DNA from: Thermopolyspora flexuosa
GTDB lineage: Bacteria; Actinomycetota; Actinomycetes; Streptosporangiales; Streptosporangiaceae
Direction of reading: 5' to 3'
DNA length: 64,000 bases
Assembly (NCBI RefSeq): GCF_006716785.1
Contig: NZ_VFPQ01000001.1
Coordinates: 3,100,001 to 3,164,000 of the forward strand
Below, piece by piece: positions 1-8,629 of this stretch. The notes under the pieces are model-generated. The model saw only the letters and a program-made list of their open reading frames with translations. It was not told the origin of the DNA and did not search any database. Positions within the stretch are counted from its first letter, which is position 1. Every line of letters starts with the position of its first letter. The translations under genes and the position numbers were made by a program.

Positions 1-1869
1 CGGCTCGACGAGGAGTTCCGTGCGATCTTCGGAAGCGTATCCCCAGAGTCGGACGCCGAGGTCAGGGCAATCCTTTCCGAGCTGCGCCTGCTGTCAGAAC
101 AGTACATCGCCAACCTGGCCAAGTCCTGGATGGCCCCGGCCTTCTCCGACCGGCGTCACCGCACGGCCCGTGGTCACCGTACCGACCGCTGGCTCGTGCC
201 GCGCCGCCACGATGCCTGGCTCACCGCACGGTTGCTCGGCCTGCCCGAGAAGTCCGAGGAGGGGCGGGACGTCGAGCGGGACGAGGTCGAAGCTCTACAT
301 GTGCTTTTCGACGCTCCGGACGCGCGGGAGGTAGCCCCGCTGCCGCTCGCGAATCTCACCACCGAGCAGGCGGAGGGGACACGTAAGCAGATCACCCGGG
401 TGTTGCGTGAGATCTCCGGGGGATGCCGGAACGCAACGCTTCCCGTGTACAAGCAGGAGCTGAACGAACTCCTCTCACAGGTCGTCCCCGACGATACCGT
501 CCGCGGTCTCGTGGTGGATCGCCTGATCCGCCGTGCCCACCTGGAGCCGCTCCGCCGCAAGCTGTCCGAGCTCTTCTACCACACGCCACACCTGGGCGCG
601 ATGGGCGCCGATGCCGCTGAGACGATCGCCGACGCGCTGGGCGGTTTCAAGCGATGGGAGGCGATGCCCGCCAGCCCGCTCGGCCGTCTGTTCTTCGCTT
701 TCAAGGAGCGTTTCGACGCGGAGAAGCCGTCCGAAGCGGCGCTGTCGGTGGCCGCATTCGGTGGCGATCCGCACGGATATGTCCGATACCTCGGCGAGCT
801 GACCGCGCGCGGCCACGCAGGTGTGCCCCGTTCCGTGCTCGGGCTCTCGGCCACAAGCCACTTCCCCCGTGCCCCGCACCATCACGTGTTCGGCGAGCCG
901 ACCTGGATCGTTCCGGACACCGACGACCGGGGCGTCACGATCCACGATGCCCGCGTCTTCGCCGACGACGCCGCGATCCGGATCTCCGGGGTTCAGGGTC
1001 GGCAGCGGGAGCTGAAGCTCTTCGACCTTGGCGAGCACCTGTACCGGCTCAAGCTCGCCCACCATCTAGGTGAGCTGGCCCGCCGACGTAACGAACGCGG
1101 CACACCCGGCCGGGACCGCATCCTTGTCGCCACGACCTCGTACACGAGTGTGTTACCCCTGGCCCAGGGCATGGTGCGCGGCGGTGCGGAGGAGAAACGC
1201 CTCTGCCTGCTCGCCCGGGAGGAGGAGAAGCCCGAGCTGGACCGTGGGGGCTGGCACGTACTGGCCTCGGACCAGGTGGAGCGCTTCCCCGCGACCGGAG
1301 CGGACATCCTGATCGCCCCGCTCGCCGTGGTGGAGCGCGGCGCCAATATTCTCGACGGAGAGATCTCGGCGCTCGGCGCCATCTACGTCGTGGTACGTCC
1401 GGTCCCCCTCATCGACGAACCCGCGGAGCTGCTCGCCCACATCAGCCACCGGCTGTGGCGCGAGACCTGGCAAGGGGCGACCCCGCCGAGGCGGCTCGAC
1501 GAACGCATGAAAGCCGCTGGCAAGCACTTCGACGACATCGTTCGCTCGGCCCAGTACTTCCGCTCCCTGCCCGAATGGGTCCGGCTCGGCATCGTCGCCG
1601 AGATCATCGTCAGCCTGATCCAGCTCGTCGGACGCGCTCGGCGTGGTGGAACCCCGGGCGAGCTGTACCTGGTGGACGATGCCTTTTTCGACAACCGTGG
1701 CCAGTCGGATCTGCCGCGGTTAATCCTGCAGCTGCGCGACAAGTGGGACTCCGCCGGACAGCTTGAACGACTGCGCGAACTCTACGGCCCCACACTCGAG
1801 TCCTTTTTCATCTTCGCCACGCGGATGAGCCGCGTCATGTCAGGAGACGACGACCATGATGATCACTAG
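1..1869 (+). CDS. DinG-like helicase of a pPIWI_RE island (5' end outside window)
   Basis: The reading frame is open from base 1, so the N-terminal part, including Walker A and the DEAD/DEAH box, lies upstream of the window; 622 residues are visible. They contain a motif III-like LSATS (bases about 841-855), a C-terminal RecA-like lobe beginning near RILVATTSYTS, and a motif VI-like QLVGRARRGG. I call it a DinG-type superfamily 2 helicase because the next gene is a pPIWI_RE protein, which typically sits beside such a helicase. In that family the helicase is thought to unwind nucleic-acid duplexes for the PIWI protein (literature prediction). The stop overlaps the next start by 14 nt, so the two are co-translated. 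A rare TTA leucine codon lies at 1720-1722. GC is lower than in neighbouring genes, which fits horizontal transfer. Confidence 0.8.
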   Translation, partial: RLDEEFRAIFGSVSPESDAEVRAILSELRLLSEQYIANLAKSWMAPAFSDRRHRTARGHRTDRWLVPRRHDAWLTARLLGLPEKSEEGRDVERDEVEALHVLFDAPDAREVAPLPLANLTTEQAEGTRKQITRVLREISGGCRNATLPVYKQELNELLSQVVPDDTVRGLVVDRLIRRAHLEPLRRKLSELFYHTPHLGAMGADAAETIADALGGFKRWEAMPASPLGRLFFAFKERFDAEKPSEAALSVAAFGGDPHGYVRYLGELTARGHAGVPRSVLGLSATSHFPRAPHHHVFGEPTWIVPDTDDRGVTIHDARVFADDAAIRISGVQGRQRELKLFDLGEHLYRLKLAHHLGELARRRNERGTPGRDRILVATTSYTSVLPLAQGMVRGGAEEKRLCLLAREEEKPELDRGGWHVLASDQVERFPATGADILIAPLAVVERGANILDGEISALGAIYVVVRPVPLIDEPAELLAHISHRLWRETWQGATPPRRLDERMKAAGKHFDDIVRSAQYFRSLPEWVRLGIVAEIIVSLIQLVGRARRGGTPGELYLVDDAFFDNRGQSDLPRLILQLRDKWDSAGQLERLRELYGPTLESFFIFATRMSRVMSGDDDHDDH

Positions 1870-4282
1870 CGCGTTCCGTATTCCCCAGGACCTATACGGC
1901 ACGGTCTCCGTCTATCCGCTCACGACGCAGATCATGACCGCCTTCGATCGGATCGCCGCGAAGTGGCGAGGACGCACCGGCAACGAGCACGCCACAGCAC
2001 CGTACGCCTCGCTTGCGAACGCGCTTACCGCTGTCACAGCGCAACCCGTCATCATCCTTCCGAGACCGCGGAAGCGCACCGACCCGTACTGGCTCATCAC
2101 CACCGACCCCATTGATCCCGAGACGCTCCACATGGCCACCCGGAGCTGGGAACGGCTCGCCGGCGGCCATGACACTCTGGGGCCCCTGATCGCCGAGCTC
2201 CGGCCGCGCACGATGAAGCTTGCCGACGACGTACAGCGTTCCGCCGGGCGCGTCTCGGCCGCCAACTGGGTCTACAAGGTAATGGCCTGGAACCTGGCCG
2301 CGACCTTCGCGAGCAGCCCCGTTGACTTCGACGGGCACCTGGTGACCTTCCGGCTCGACACCAAGGGAAACATGATCGCCTGGGATGACCCCATCCGCGA
2401 CACCAGCCGCGATAGGGCCGCCGAAGGACTCATCAAGATCTCTTTCGAGATCGTCACGATCCCCGGGGAAAGTGAACTGGTGGCCATCCCCACCATCAGT
2501 TTCACCCGGCTGGTTAGCAACCTGCGCATGGTGAAGTGGGCGTGGATCGACCATGGGCGCCCCACGCTGCTACGTCTCCCGATTGCGCGGAAGGCCACGG
2601 ACACCGGCTGGAGAAGTGTCTTCGCCGATTTCAGCGGCACCGTGGTCGAGGAGTGTGGGCTCTCTCCCCTGCCGTGGGGCGAGAACGTCCTGGTCGACGA
2701 GCCCGACCGGGTACGAGCCTCGCGAAGCGTCAACTGGAGCCACCGGTTGGGCGTCGGGGTCGGAGCCCGGTCCTATCGACGGTTCCTCGAACACGTGACC
2801 GCCATTTCGGGCGCCGAGCCGATCGCGTACGACGAGACGAAGATCAGGGTCCAAAGAGAGGTCGACACCGAACCCCTGTCATCGTTGGACGCCTCCGCAC
2901 TGGCGGCCGGATACGACCGGATCCGGATCGTCCACCTCTCCGCTTCCTCCGCGAGCCGGGAGCGGGTACGGCTGGCGCTGCGCGCGTACCAGGCGGTGGA
3001 GGCTCCCGAGCTACCCGTAGCGACCGGTGTCGAGCATCCGGTCACCGATCGCGTCGGCTTCGTCGCCTACGACCTACCCGAGCTTCTTGCCCATGGTGAC
3101 GTCGACCGCACGGCACTGCCTGTGGCCGCTCCCCTGCTCAAGGCCGACCCGTGTGCCCTCGTCCTCGCCATCGTAGACACCGAGTACAAGCCGGGGGATT
3201 CCATTACCGGCGACGCCAAGCCCGTACTACGCAGGATGCTGGCCCAACTCGGCGTGCCCAGCCAGTTCCTGAAGATTACGCCGGGCACTGACGGGCCGAC
3301 CGACCCGGAGACGGAGGACTATCCCGCCAATGTCGCCGTGCGAGACCTCCTACGCGCAGCCGGCCTGACCGACGACCGACTGGCCCGGGCCGTGCGGATG
3401 TCCCCGTACCCGCTGGAGCGCGAGGTGTGGCTGGTCGGCCTACACGTACGTGTGCAGAACACCAAAGCAAACGGCCGCGCCAGGCACGATCGCCCGCTCC
3501 TGGTCACGACTCTGGTGGGGGTGCGCGCCCGCCCGTCCGGGCCCTGGGAGTTGTGCATGTACGTCCGGGGCCGCGGCTGGGTACCGCATGCCGAAGGCCT
3601 CACCGCCTTTCACCGCGACTCCATCGGTGATCGGATCGAGGAGCGGAAGGCGGCCTACGCCCGGCTGCGCGCCTACGTCGATAGCGCGCTCGCCGAACTC
3701 CCAGGCGATCTTCCGGTGGTGGTCATGGTCGATGCCGATGAGACCCGCCGCGTCTGGAGCGGTCTGAGCAATGGCCAGCTGCGCGAGGGAGTACTACCCG
3801 GCGACGGTCTGGCGCGGTCCGAGCGCGTCGCCGTGGTAAGGGTCGGCACGGGCGACAAGGCCGTGCCCCGCCCGATCCACTTCATCGACGGTCGTCCATC
3901 CCGTGATCCCGGCAAGCCCGGTAGCCCGCGCAAGCGCGTGTACCGGGGTGCCGACAGTTGGCTGCTCGGTTACTCCTCGCGGGTGTTCAACCAAGGCAGC
4001 AAAGGTCGGGTCGGCTCCGACTACACACGCTTCACGCTGCCCAGTGAACGGGCCAGAGAGCAGCGCGCCCCCTGGCACGCGTTCACCGCGACCGAGTTCG
4101 TTGTCGTGCGACCGGGGCCGTTCACCGACGAGGAGGTTGTGGCGCTCTCGGCGCGGTTGTGTGCCCAGCCGCTGTCGTGGGATGCCCACACACGGCGTCC
4201 CCTGCCGTTGCACCTCGCCGTAACCGCCGACCAGGACCACCCCGCCTACCGGAGCGAGGACCTCGACGGCGACGAGGAGTGA
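1856..4282 (+). CDS. pPIWI_RE family protein (prokaryotic PIWI/Argonaute relative)
   Basis: An 808-residue protein. The C-terminal third looks like the RNase H-fold domain of pPIWI_RE proteins: a hydrophobic strand ending in MVDADETRR (Asp626, Asp628), a long loop with YRGADSWLLGYSSR, then WHAFTATEF (Glu747), and a tail with the family-like phrase RRPLPLHLA. The N-terminal and middle parts would be the X (DUF3962) and MID domains by architecture; I recognise these less surely. Known of the family: predicted nucleic-acid-guided defence against invading DNA, acting with a DinG-like helicase and often a third nuclease-type gene. Here the helicase gene lies directly upstream and overlaps. The start ATG at 1856 has AGGAGA 8-9 nt upstream. 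No third gene follows; one could lie left of the window. Whether the nuclease site is active cannot be told by eye. Confidence 0.82.
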   Translation: MMITSAFRIPQDLYGTVSVYPLTTQIMTAFDRIAAKWRGRTGNEHATAPYASLANALTAVTAQPVIILPRPRKRTDPYWLITTDPIDPETLHMATRSWERLAGGHDTLGPLIAELRPRTMKLADDVQRSAGRVSAANWVYKVMAWNLAATFASSPVDFDGHLVTFRLDTKGNMIAWDDPIRDTSRDRAAEGLIKISFEIVTIPGESELVAIPTISFTRLVSNLRMVKWAWIDHGRPTLLRLPIARKATDTGWRSVFADFSGTVVEECGLSPLPWGENVLVDEPDRVRASRSVNWSHRLGVGVGARSYRRFLEHVTAISGAEPIAYDETKIRVQREVDTEPLSSLDASALAAGYDRIRIVHLSASSASRERVRLALRAYQAVEAPELPVATGVEHPVTDRVGFVAYDLPELLAHGDVDRTALPVAAPLLKADPCALVLAIVDTEYKPGDSITGDAKPVLRRMLAQLGVPSQFLKITPGTDGPTDPETEDYPANVAVRDLLRAAGLTDDRLARAVRMSPYPLEREVWLVGLHVRVQNTKANGRARHDRPLLVTTLVGVRARPSGPWELCMYVRGRGWVPHAEGLTAFHRDSIGDRIEERKAAYARLRAYVDSALAELPGDLPVVVMVDADETRRVWSGLSNGQLREGVLPGDGLARSERVAVVRVGTGDKAVPRPIHFIDGRPSRDPGKPGSPRKRVYRGADSWLLGYSSRVFNQGSKGRVGSDYTRFTLPSERAREQRAPWHAFTATEFVVVRPGPFTDEEVVALSARLCAQPLSWDAHTRRPLPLHLAVTADQDHPAYRSEDLDGDEE

Positions 4283-4300
4283 TCCCAGCCTCACGCCGGT

Positions 4301-5374
4301 CTAGTGATACACGAGGGGCGCGGCCTTGAGGCCGAGGTGGAGGAGGAGGCGTTGCTCGCCGTCGGCGAGGTCGAGGCCGGTGAGGTGCTCGGCGCGGCCG
4401 AGGCGGTAGTAGAGGGTCTGGCGGTGGACGCCGAGGGCCTCGGCGGTCTCGCCGGCGTGGCCGCCGTGGTCGAGGTAGGTCTCGACGGTGCGGGCGAGCT
4501 CGCCGGACAGGCCGAGGGCGGGGGCGGCGAGCTCGAGCAGGTCGGTGCGGGGCAGGCGGGACAGGACGCGGTAGACGCCGAGGTCGGGCCAGGACGCGAC
4601 CGGGCCGTGGCGGTCCACGGCCTCGGCGACGCGCAGGGCGTGCAGGGCCTCGCGCCAGCTCTGCCAGGCGTCGGCGATGTCGTCGCGGGGGCCGCCGATG
4701 CCGGCGGCCGTGCCGTACATGGCCTGGACCTTGCGGGCGACGTCGCGGGCCTGGGTGGCGGGGGCGAGCAGCGCGGTGAGCGGGTCGCCGGGGTCGGCGA
4801 GCACGCCGCGGGGCAGCGACCACAGCGAGGCCACCGCGTCCGGGGACGCGCGTACCGCGATCGCGCAGACCGGGGCCGGCACGTCCACCTCGAGGCCGGC
4901 CTCGGCGCGGACGTCGGGGTCGACGGAGAACAGGGCGCGCAGCGCGGCGCCCGCCTTCTGGCGGCTGCGGACCTCCTGGGCGAGGGCGGCCGCGGCCCGG
5001 CGGACGAGGGGCGCGGCGGCCGCGAGGCGGTCGTCGGTGATCGCGCCGGAGTCGAGCAGCCACAGGTAGCCGTAGGTGACGCCGCGGTACCGGAGCGGCA
5101 CGCAGATCCGGGCGAGCACGCCGAGGCGCTGGTCGGCCGGGATGCGTACCGGCGCGGTCGCGGTGGCGATGCCGAAGCCCTCGAAGTAGGCGCGCACCCG
5201 GTCGCTGGCGCGGCGGCGCAGGATCGACTCCTCGCGCACCCGGTCGATGGCGCCGCTCTGCGCGCAGTAGGCGACGAGCCGGAAGGCCCGGTCCTCGATC
5301 GTCGCCGCGCCGCCGAGGACCTCCGCGATCTCGTCGACGATGCTCTGAAGGTCCACCCCGCCATTGTCCGTCAT
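4301..5374 (-). CDS. PucR-family transcriptional regulator, probably of proline catabolism
   Basis: A 357-residue protein with the PucR/CdaR layout: an N-terminal sensor-like region, a middle degenerate GGDEF-like region, and a C-terminal PucR-type helix-turn-helix around residues 300-345 (AEALGVHRQTLYYRLGRAE). It is transcribed divergently from proline dehydrogenase, so control of proline use is the obvious inference; PucR-type regulators are known to govern such catabolic genes. I chose the ATG at 5374 rather than upstream starts at 5392 or 5437. A perfect inverted repeat at 5389-5404 then falls in the promoter instead of the coding sequence. It converges with the pPIWI_RE gene with only 18 nt between stops and no obvious terminator. 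Confidence 0.85.
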   Translation of the reverse strand: MTDNGGVDLQSIVDEIAEVLGGAATIEDRAFRLVAYCAQSGAIDRVREESILRRRASDRVRAYFEGFGIATATAPVRIPADQRLGVLARICVPLRYRGVTYGYLWLLDSGAITDDRLAAAAPLVRRAAAALAQEVRSRQKAGAALRALFSVDPDVRAEAGLEVDVPAPVCAIAVRASPDAVASLWSLPRGVLADPGDPLTALLAPATQARDVARKVQAMYGTAAGIGGPRDDIADAWQSWREALHALRVAEAVDRHGPVASWPDLGVYRVLSRLPRTDLLELAAPALGLSGELARTVETYLDHGGHAGETAEALGVHRQTLYYRLGRAEHLTGLDLADGEQRLLLHLGLKAAPLVYH

Positions 5375-5388
5375 GTCGGAAAGTGCCC

Positions 5389-5404
5389 TCATACAGGTGT
5401 ATGA
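5389..5404. promoter_or_regulatory. Palindromic operator between the PucR regulator and proline dehydrogenase
   Basis: TCATACAGGTGTATGA has perfect 7-bp arms around a GG centre. It lies 14 nt before the chosen regulator start and about 70 nt before the proline dehydrogenase start. A candidate -35 TTGACC (5412-5417) with CATAGG 17 bp later sits beside it. This placement fits a site that controls both divergent genes, probably bound by the PucR protein (inference). Confidence 0.55.
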
Positions 5405-5472
5405 AGGTGGCTTGACCGACCCGTTGCGGTTGTCCATAGGCCGCGCCGACCTGCCCTATCTAGCGTGGGGGC

Positions 5473-6396
5473 ATGCTCGGTACGGTGCTCACGGCGGCGG
5501 CGCAGAGCCCGCTCGCCCGGCGTGTGGTGTCGGAGTTCCCGCTCACCAGGCGGGTCGTCGACCGGTTCGTGGCCGGGGAGGACGTGGCGGCCGCGCGGGC
5601 CACGGTGGAACGGCTCGCGGCGGACGGCTTCGCGGTCACGGTCGACCATCTCGGCGAGCACGTGCGCGACGCGGCGGTCGCCGCGGCCACGGTCAAGGCG
5701 TACCTGGCGCTGCTCGGCGAGCTGCGCGCGCTCGGCCTCGGCGACCGTGCCGAGGTGTCGGTGAAGCTGTCCGCGCTGGGGCAGGCGCTCGGCCCGGACG
5801 GCGAGCGGATCGCGCTCGACCACGCCCGGCAGATCTGCGCGGCGGCACGCGAGGCGGGCGTGCAGGTCACCCTCGACATGGAGGACCACACCACCACCGA
5901 CTCCACGCTGGCGATCCTGCGCGAGCTGCGCGCCGACTTCCCCGGCACCGGGGTCGCGCTGCAGGCCTGCCTGCGCCGTACCGAGGCCGACTGCCGTGAC
6001 CTGGCGGGCCCCGGCTCGCGGGTACGGCTCGTCAAGGGCGCCTACGCCGAGCCCGCCTCGGTCGCCTACCGGGACAAGCACCAGGTCGACCTGGCGTACG
6101 TGCGGTGTCTGCGGGTGCTCATGGCGGGCAGCGGGTATCCCATGGTGGCCACGCACGACGACCGCCTCATCACCATCGCCGAGTCGCTCGCCGCGCGGCA
6201 CGGGCGCGGCCGGGACGGCTACGAGTTCCAGATGCTCTACGGGGTACGGCCCGGCAGGCAGCGGGAACTGGCCGCGTCGGGGCGGACGGTGCGGATCTAC
6301 GTCCCGTACGGCACCGACTGGTACGGGTACTTCATGCGGCGGCTCGCCGAGCGGCCCGCGAACGTCGCCTTCTTCCTGCGCTCGCTCGCCTCCTGA
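5473..6396 (+). CDS. putB: Proline dehydrogenase (FAD-dependent, monofunctional)
   Basis: A 307-residue TIM-barrel enzyme that oxidises proline to 1-pyrroline-5-carboxylate and passes electrons to FAD and then the respiratory chain. Family motifs are visible: LDMEDH near residue 137, VRLVKGAYAEP, and YEFQMLYGVR toward the C-terminus. The length is typical of the monofunctional PutA/PRODH domain found in Gram-positive bacteria. The ATG at 5473 follows a GTGGGGG stretch. P5C dehydrogenase follows 43 nt downstream, so the two genes complete proline to glutamate. The divergent PucR gene and the palindrome at 5389 suggest proline-responsive control. Confidence 0.93.
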   Translation: MLGTVLTAAAQSPLARRVVSEFPLTRRVVDRFVAGEDVAAARATVERLAADGFAVTVDHLGEHVRDAAVAAATVKAYLALLGELRALGLGDRAEVSVKLSALGQALGPDGERIALDHARQICAAAREAGVQVTLDMEDHTTTDSTLAILRELRADFPGTGVALQACLRRTEADCRDLAGPGSRVRLVKGAYAEPASVAYRDKHQVDLAYVRCLRVLMAGSGYPMVATHDDRLITIAESLAARHGRGRDGYEFQMLYGVRPGRQRELAASGRTVRIYVPYGTDWYGYFMRRLAERPANVAFFLRSLAS

Positions 6397-6439
6397 GGCG
6401 ACGGGAGTCCGGGACAGATCGCGGAGGGGAGTCATCGAG

Positions 6440-8065
6440 ATGGACGCCATCAGCAACGTTCCCGAGCCGGTCAACGAGCCGGTGCTCGGCTACGCGCCGG
6501 CGAGCCCGGAGCGCGCCGCGCTGGAGAAGCGGATCAAGGAGCTGTCGGGGGCCGCCCTCGAGCTGACCATGACGGTGGGCGGCGAGCGGCGCATGGCCGG
6601 CGGCGAGCCGATCGACGTGGTGCAGCCGCACAACCACGCCGCGGTGCTGGGCCGTACCGCGGAGGCGACCGGCGACGACGTGCGGGCGGCGATCGACGCC
6701 GCGCTCGCCGCGGCCCCGGCCTGGCGGGCGCTGTCGTTCGACGACCGGGCGGCGATCTTCCTGCGGGCGGCCGAGCTGCTCGCCGGGCCGTGGCGGGCGA
6801 CGCTCAACGCGGCCACCATCCTCGGCCAGTCGAAGTCGGTCTACCAAGCGGAGATCGACGCGGCCTGCGAGCTGATCGACTTCTTCCGGTTCAACGTGGC
6901 GTTCGCGCGGCGGCTGCTCGCCGAGCAGCCGATCTCGGCGCCCGGGGTGTGGAACCGCATGGAGTACCGGCCGCTGGAGGGCTTCGTCCTGGCGATCACG
7001 CCGTTCAACTTCACCTCGATCGCCGCGAACCTGCCGACCGCCCCGGCGCTGCTCGGCAACGTCGTGGTGTGGAAGCCGTCGCCGACCCAGCAGTTCGCCG
7101 CCGAGTTCACCATGCGGCTGCTGGAGGAGGCCGGGCTGCCGCCCGGCGTGATCAACATGGTGACCGGGCGCGGGCAGGCGATCTCCGAGGTGGCGCTCGC
7201 CCACCCCGAGCTCGCCGGCATCCACTTCACCGGCTCCACCGCGACCTTCCAGCACCTGTGGGCCACGGTGGGCGCGAACATCAGCCGGTACCGCGGCTAC
7301 CCGCGGCTGGTCGGCGAGACCGGCGGCAAGGACTTCGTGGTGGCCCACCCGTCGGCCGACCCGGCGGTGCTCTCCACGGCGCTGATCCGGGGCGCGTTCG
7401 AGTACCAAGGCCAGAAGTGCTCGGCCGCCTCCCGCGCGTACCTGCCGCGGTCGCTGTGGTCGCGGATGCGGGACGACTTCGTCGCCACCGCCGAGTCGCT
7501 CACCGTGGGGGACGTCGCCACCGACCTGTCGTGCTTCATGGGGGCGGTGATCGACGAGCGGGCCTTCGCCAAGTGCAGGGCGGCGATCGACCGGGCCCGC
7601 GCGGTGGACTCGATCACCGTGCTCACCGGGTCGTACGACGACTCGGCCGGGTACTTCGTGCGGCCCACGGTGCTGGAGTGCACCGACCCCACGGACGAGG
7701 TGTTCGTCAAGGAGTACTTCGGGCCGATCCTCGCCGTGTACGTCTACGACGACGACCGGTTCGAGCAGGTGCTCGACCAGATGGAGGGCGTGGCGCCGTA
7801 CGCGCTCACCGGGTCGATCATCGCGACCGACCGGCAGGCGATCGCGCTCGCCACCGAGCGGCTGCGGTTCGCCGCGGGCAACTTCTACGTCAACGACAAG
7901 CCGACCGGGGCGATCGTGGGCCAGCAGCCGTTCGGCGGGGCCCGCGCCTCGGGCACGAACGACAAGGCCGGGTCGATCCTCAACCTGCTCCGCTGGGTGA
8001 ACGCCCGGGCGATCAAGGAGACGTTCGTCCCGCCGACCGACCACCGCTACCCGCACATGGGGTGA
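6440..8065 (+). CDS. pruA: 1-pyrroline-5-carboxylate dehydrogenase
   Basis: A 541-residue NAD-dependent aldehyde dehydrogenase that converts glutamate semialdehyde (from P5C) to glutamate. The catalytic base region is LVGETGGKDFV and the nucleophile Cys is in YQGQKCSAASRAY, both typical of the P5CDH subfamily. ITPFNFTSIAANLP and FTGSTATFQHLW mark the cofactor-binding fold. The start ATG at 6440 has a strong GGAGGGGAG 9 nt upstream. The same frame remains open much further upstream inside putB, which is meaningless overlap. It is co-transcribed with proline dehydrogenase. The glutamate produced connects to the gltBD genes at the other end of the window. Confidence 0.94.
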   Translation: MDAISNVPEPVNEPVLGYAPASPERAALEKRIKELSGAALELTMTVGGERRMAGGEPIDVVQPHNHAAVLGRTAEATGDDVRAAIDAALAAAPAWRALSFDDRAAIFLRAAELLAGPWRATLNAATILGQSKSVYQAEIDAACELIDFFRFNVAFARRLLAEQPISAPGVWNRMEYRPLEGFVLAITPFNFTSIAANLPTAPALLGNVVVWKPSPTQQFAAEFTMRLLEEAGLPPGVINMVTGRGQAISEVALAHPELAGIHFTGSTATFQHLWATVGANISRYRGYPRLVGETGGKDFVVAHPSADPAVLSTALIRGAFEYQGQKCSAASRAYLPRSLWSRMRDDFVATAESLTVGDVATDLSCFMGAVIDERAFAKCRAAIDRARAVDSITVLTGSYDDSAGYFVRPTVLECTDPTDEVFVKEYFGPILAVYVYDDDRFEQVLDQMEGVAPYALTGSIIATDRQAIALATERLRFAAGNFYVNDKPTGAIVGQQPFGGARASGTNDKAGSILNLLRWVNARAIKETFVPPTDHRYPHMG

Positions 8066-8075
8066 GGCCGCGCGG

Positions 8076-8492
8076 CTACTCGGCGACGCCGCGGTAGGCG
8101 TGCACCCGCTCCACGTGCAGCCGGACGAGGAGCTCGCCGGGTACGGCGTTGCGCATGCCGTACTCGGCGGCGCGCTCCCGGCCCATGTAGCGGGCCGCGA
8201 TGCGGGACGCCCAGGCGCGCAGGTCGTCCAGGTCGGCCGACAGCGTCGTGGTGCCCTCGAGCAGCACGAACGAGTACGGCGGGGACTGGTCGTCGACGCA
8301 CAGCGCGGCCCGCGGGTCGCGGTGCAGGTGCCTGCCCTTCACGCTCGACTCGCCGGTCTGGAACACCACGTCGTCGCCGTCGAGGAGGAACCAGACCGGC
8401 GTGACGTGCGGGCTGCCGTCGGCGCGGGTCACGGCGAGCTTGCCGGTGCGGGTGCCGGTGAGCACGAAGTCCCGCCACTCTCTGTCAGTCAT
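8076..8492 (-). CDS. PPOX-class (pyridoxamine-phosphate-oxidase fold) flavin/F420-dependent protein
   Basis: A 138-residue split-barrel protein. TGKLAVTRADGSPHVTPVWF is the usual N-terminal segment of the actinobacterial PPOX-class, F420-dependent TIGR03618/TIGR03666-like families, followed by a central RHLHRDPRAALCVDD. Such proteins bind FMN or F420 and reduce varied substrates; the substrate here is unknown. The start ATG at 8492 has GGAG a few bases upstream. It ends 10 nt from the convergent pruA stop. The upstream gene unit on the same strand is separated by a strong terminator at 8578-8622, so this gene probably has its own promoter. Confidence 0.82.
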   Translation of the reverse strand: MTDREWRDFVLTGTRTGKLAVTRADGSPHVTPVWFLLDGDDVVFQTGESSVKGRHLHRDPRAALCVDDQSPPYSFVLLEGTTTLSADLDDLRAWASRIAARYMGRERAAEYGMRNAVPGELLVRLHVERVHAYRGVAE

Positions 8493-8577
8493 CGGCTCCA
8501 CGGCGTAGACGCTAGCCGCCGGCGGCCCGCCGCGCCCGGCACCCACGCGCGGCGTGTCCCGCGTGTCCCGGGAGCCG

Positions 8578-8622
8578 GCCGGGGGCGTGCCGCTCCTGCA
8601 GCCGCGGCGGCACGCCCCCGGC
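8578..8622 (-). terminator. Strong hairpin terminator after the TPP-enzyme unit
   Basis: A perfect 16-bp stem (8578-8593 with 8607-8622) and a 13-nt loop lie just 8 nt after the stop of the leftward TPP-enzyme gene. There is no T tract, as is common in high-GC actinobacteria. Confidence 0.75.
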
Positions 8623-8629
8623 ACAGCGA

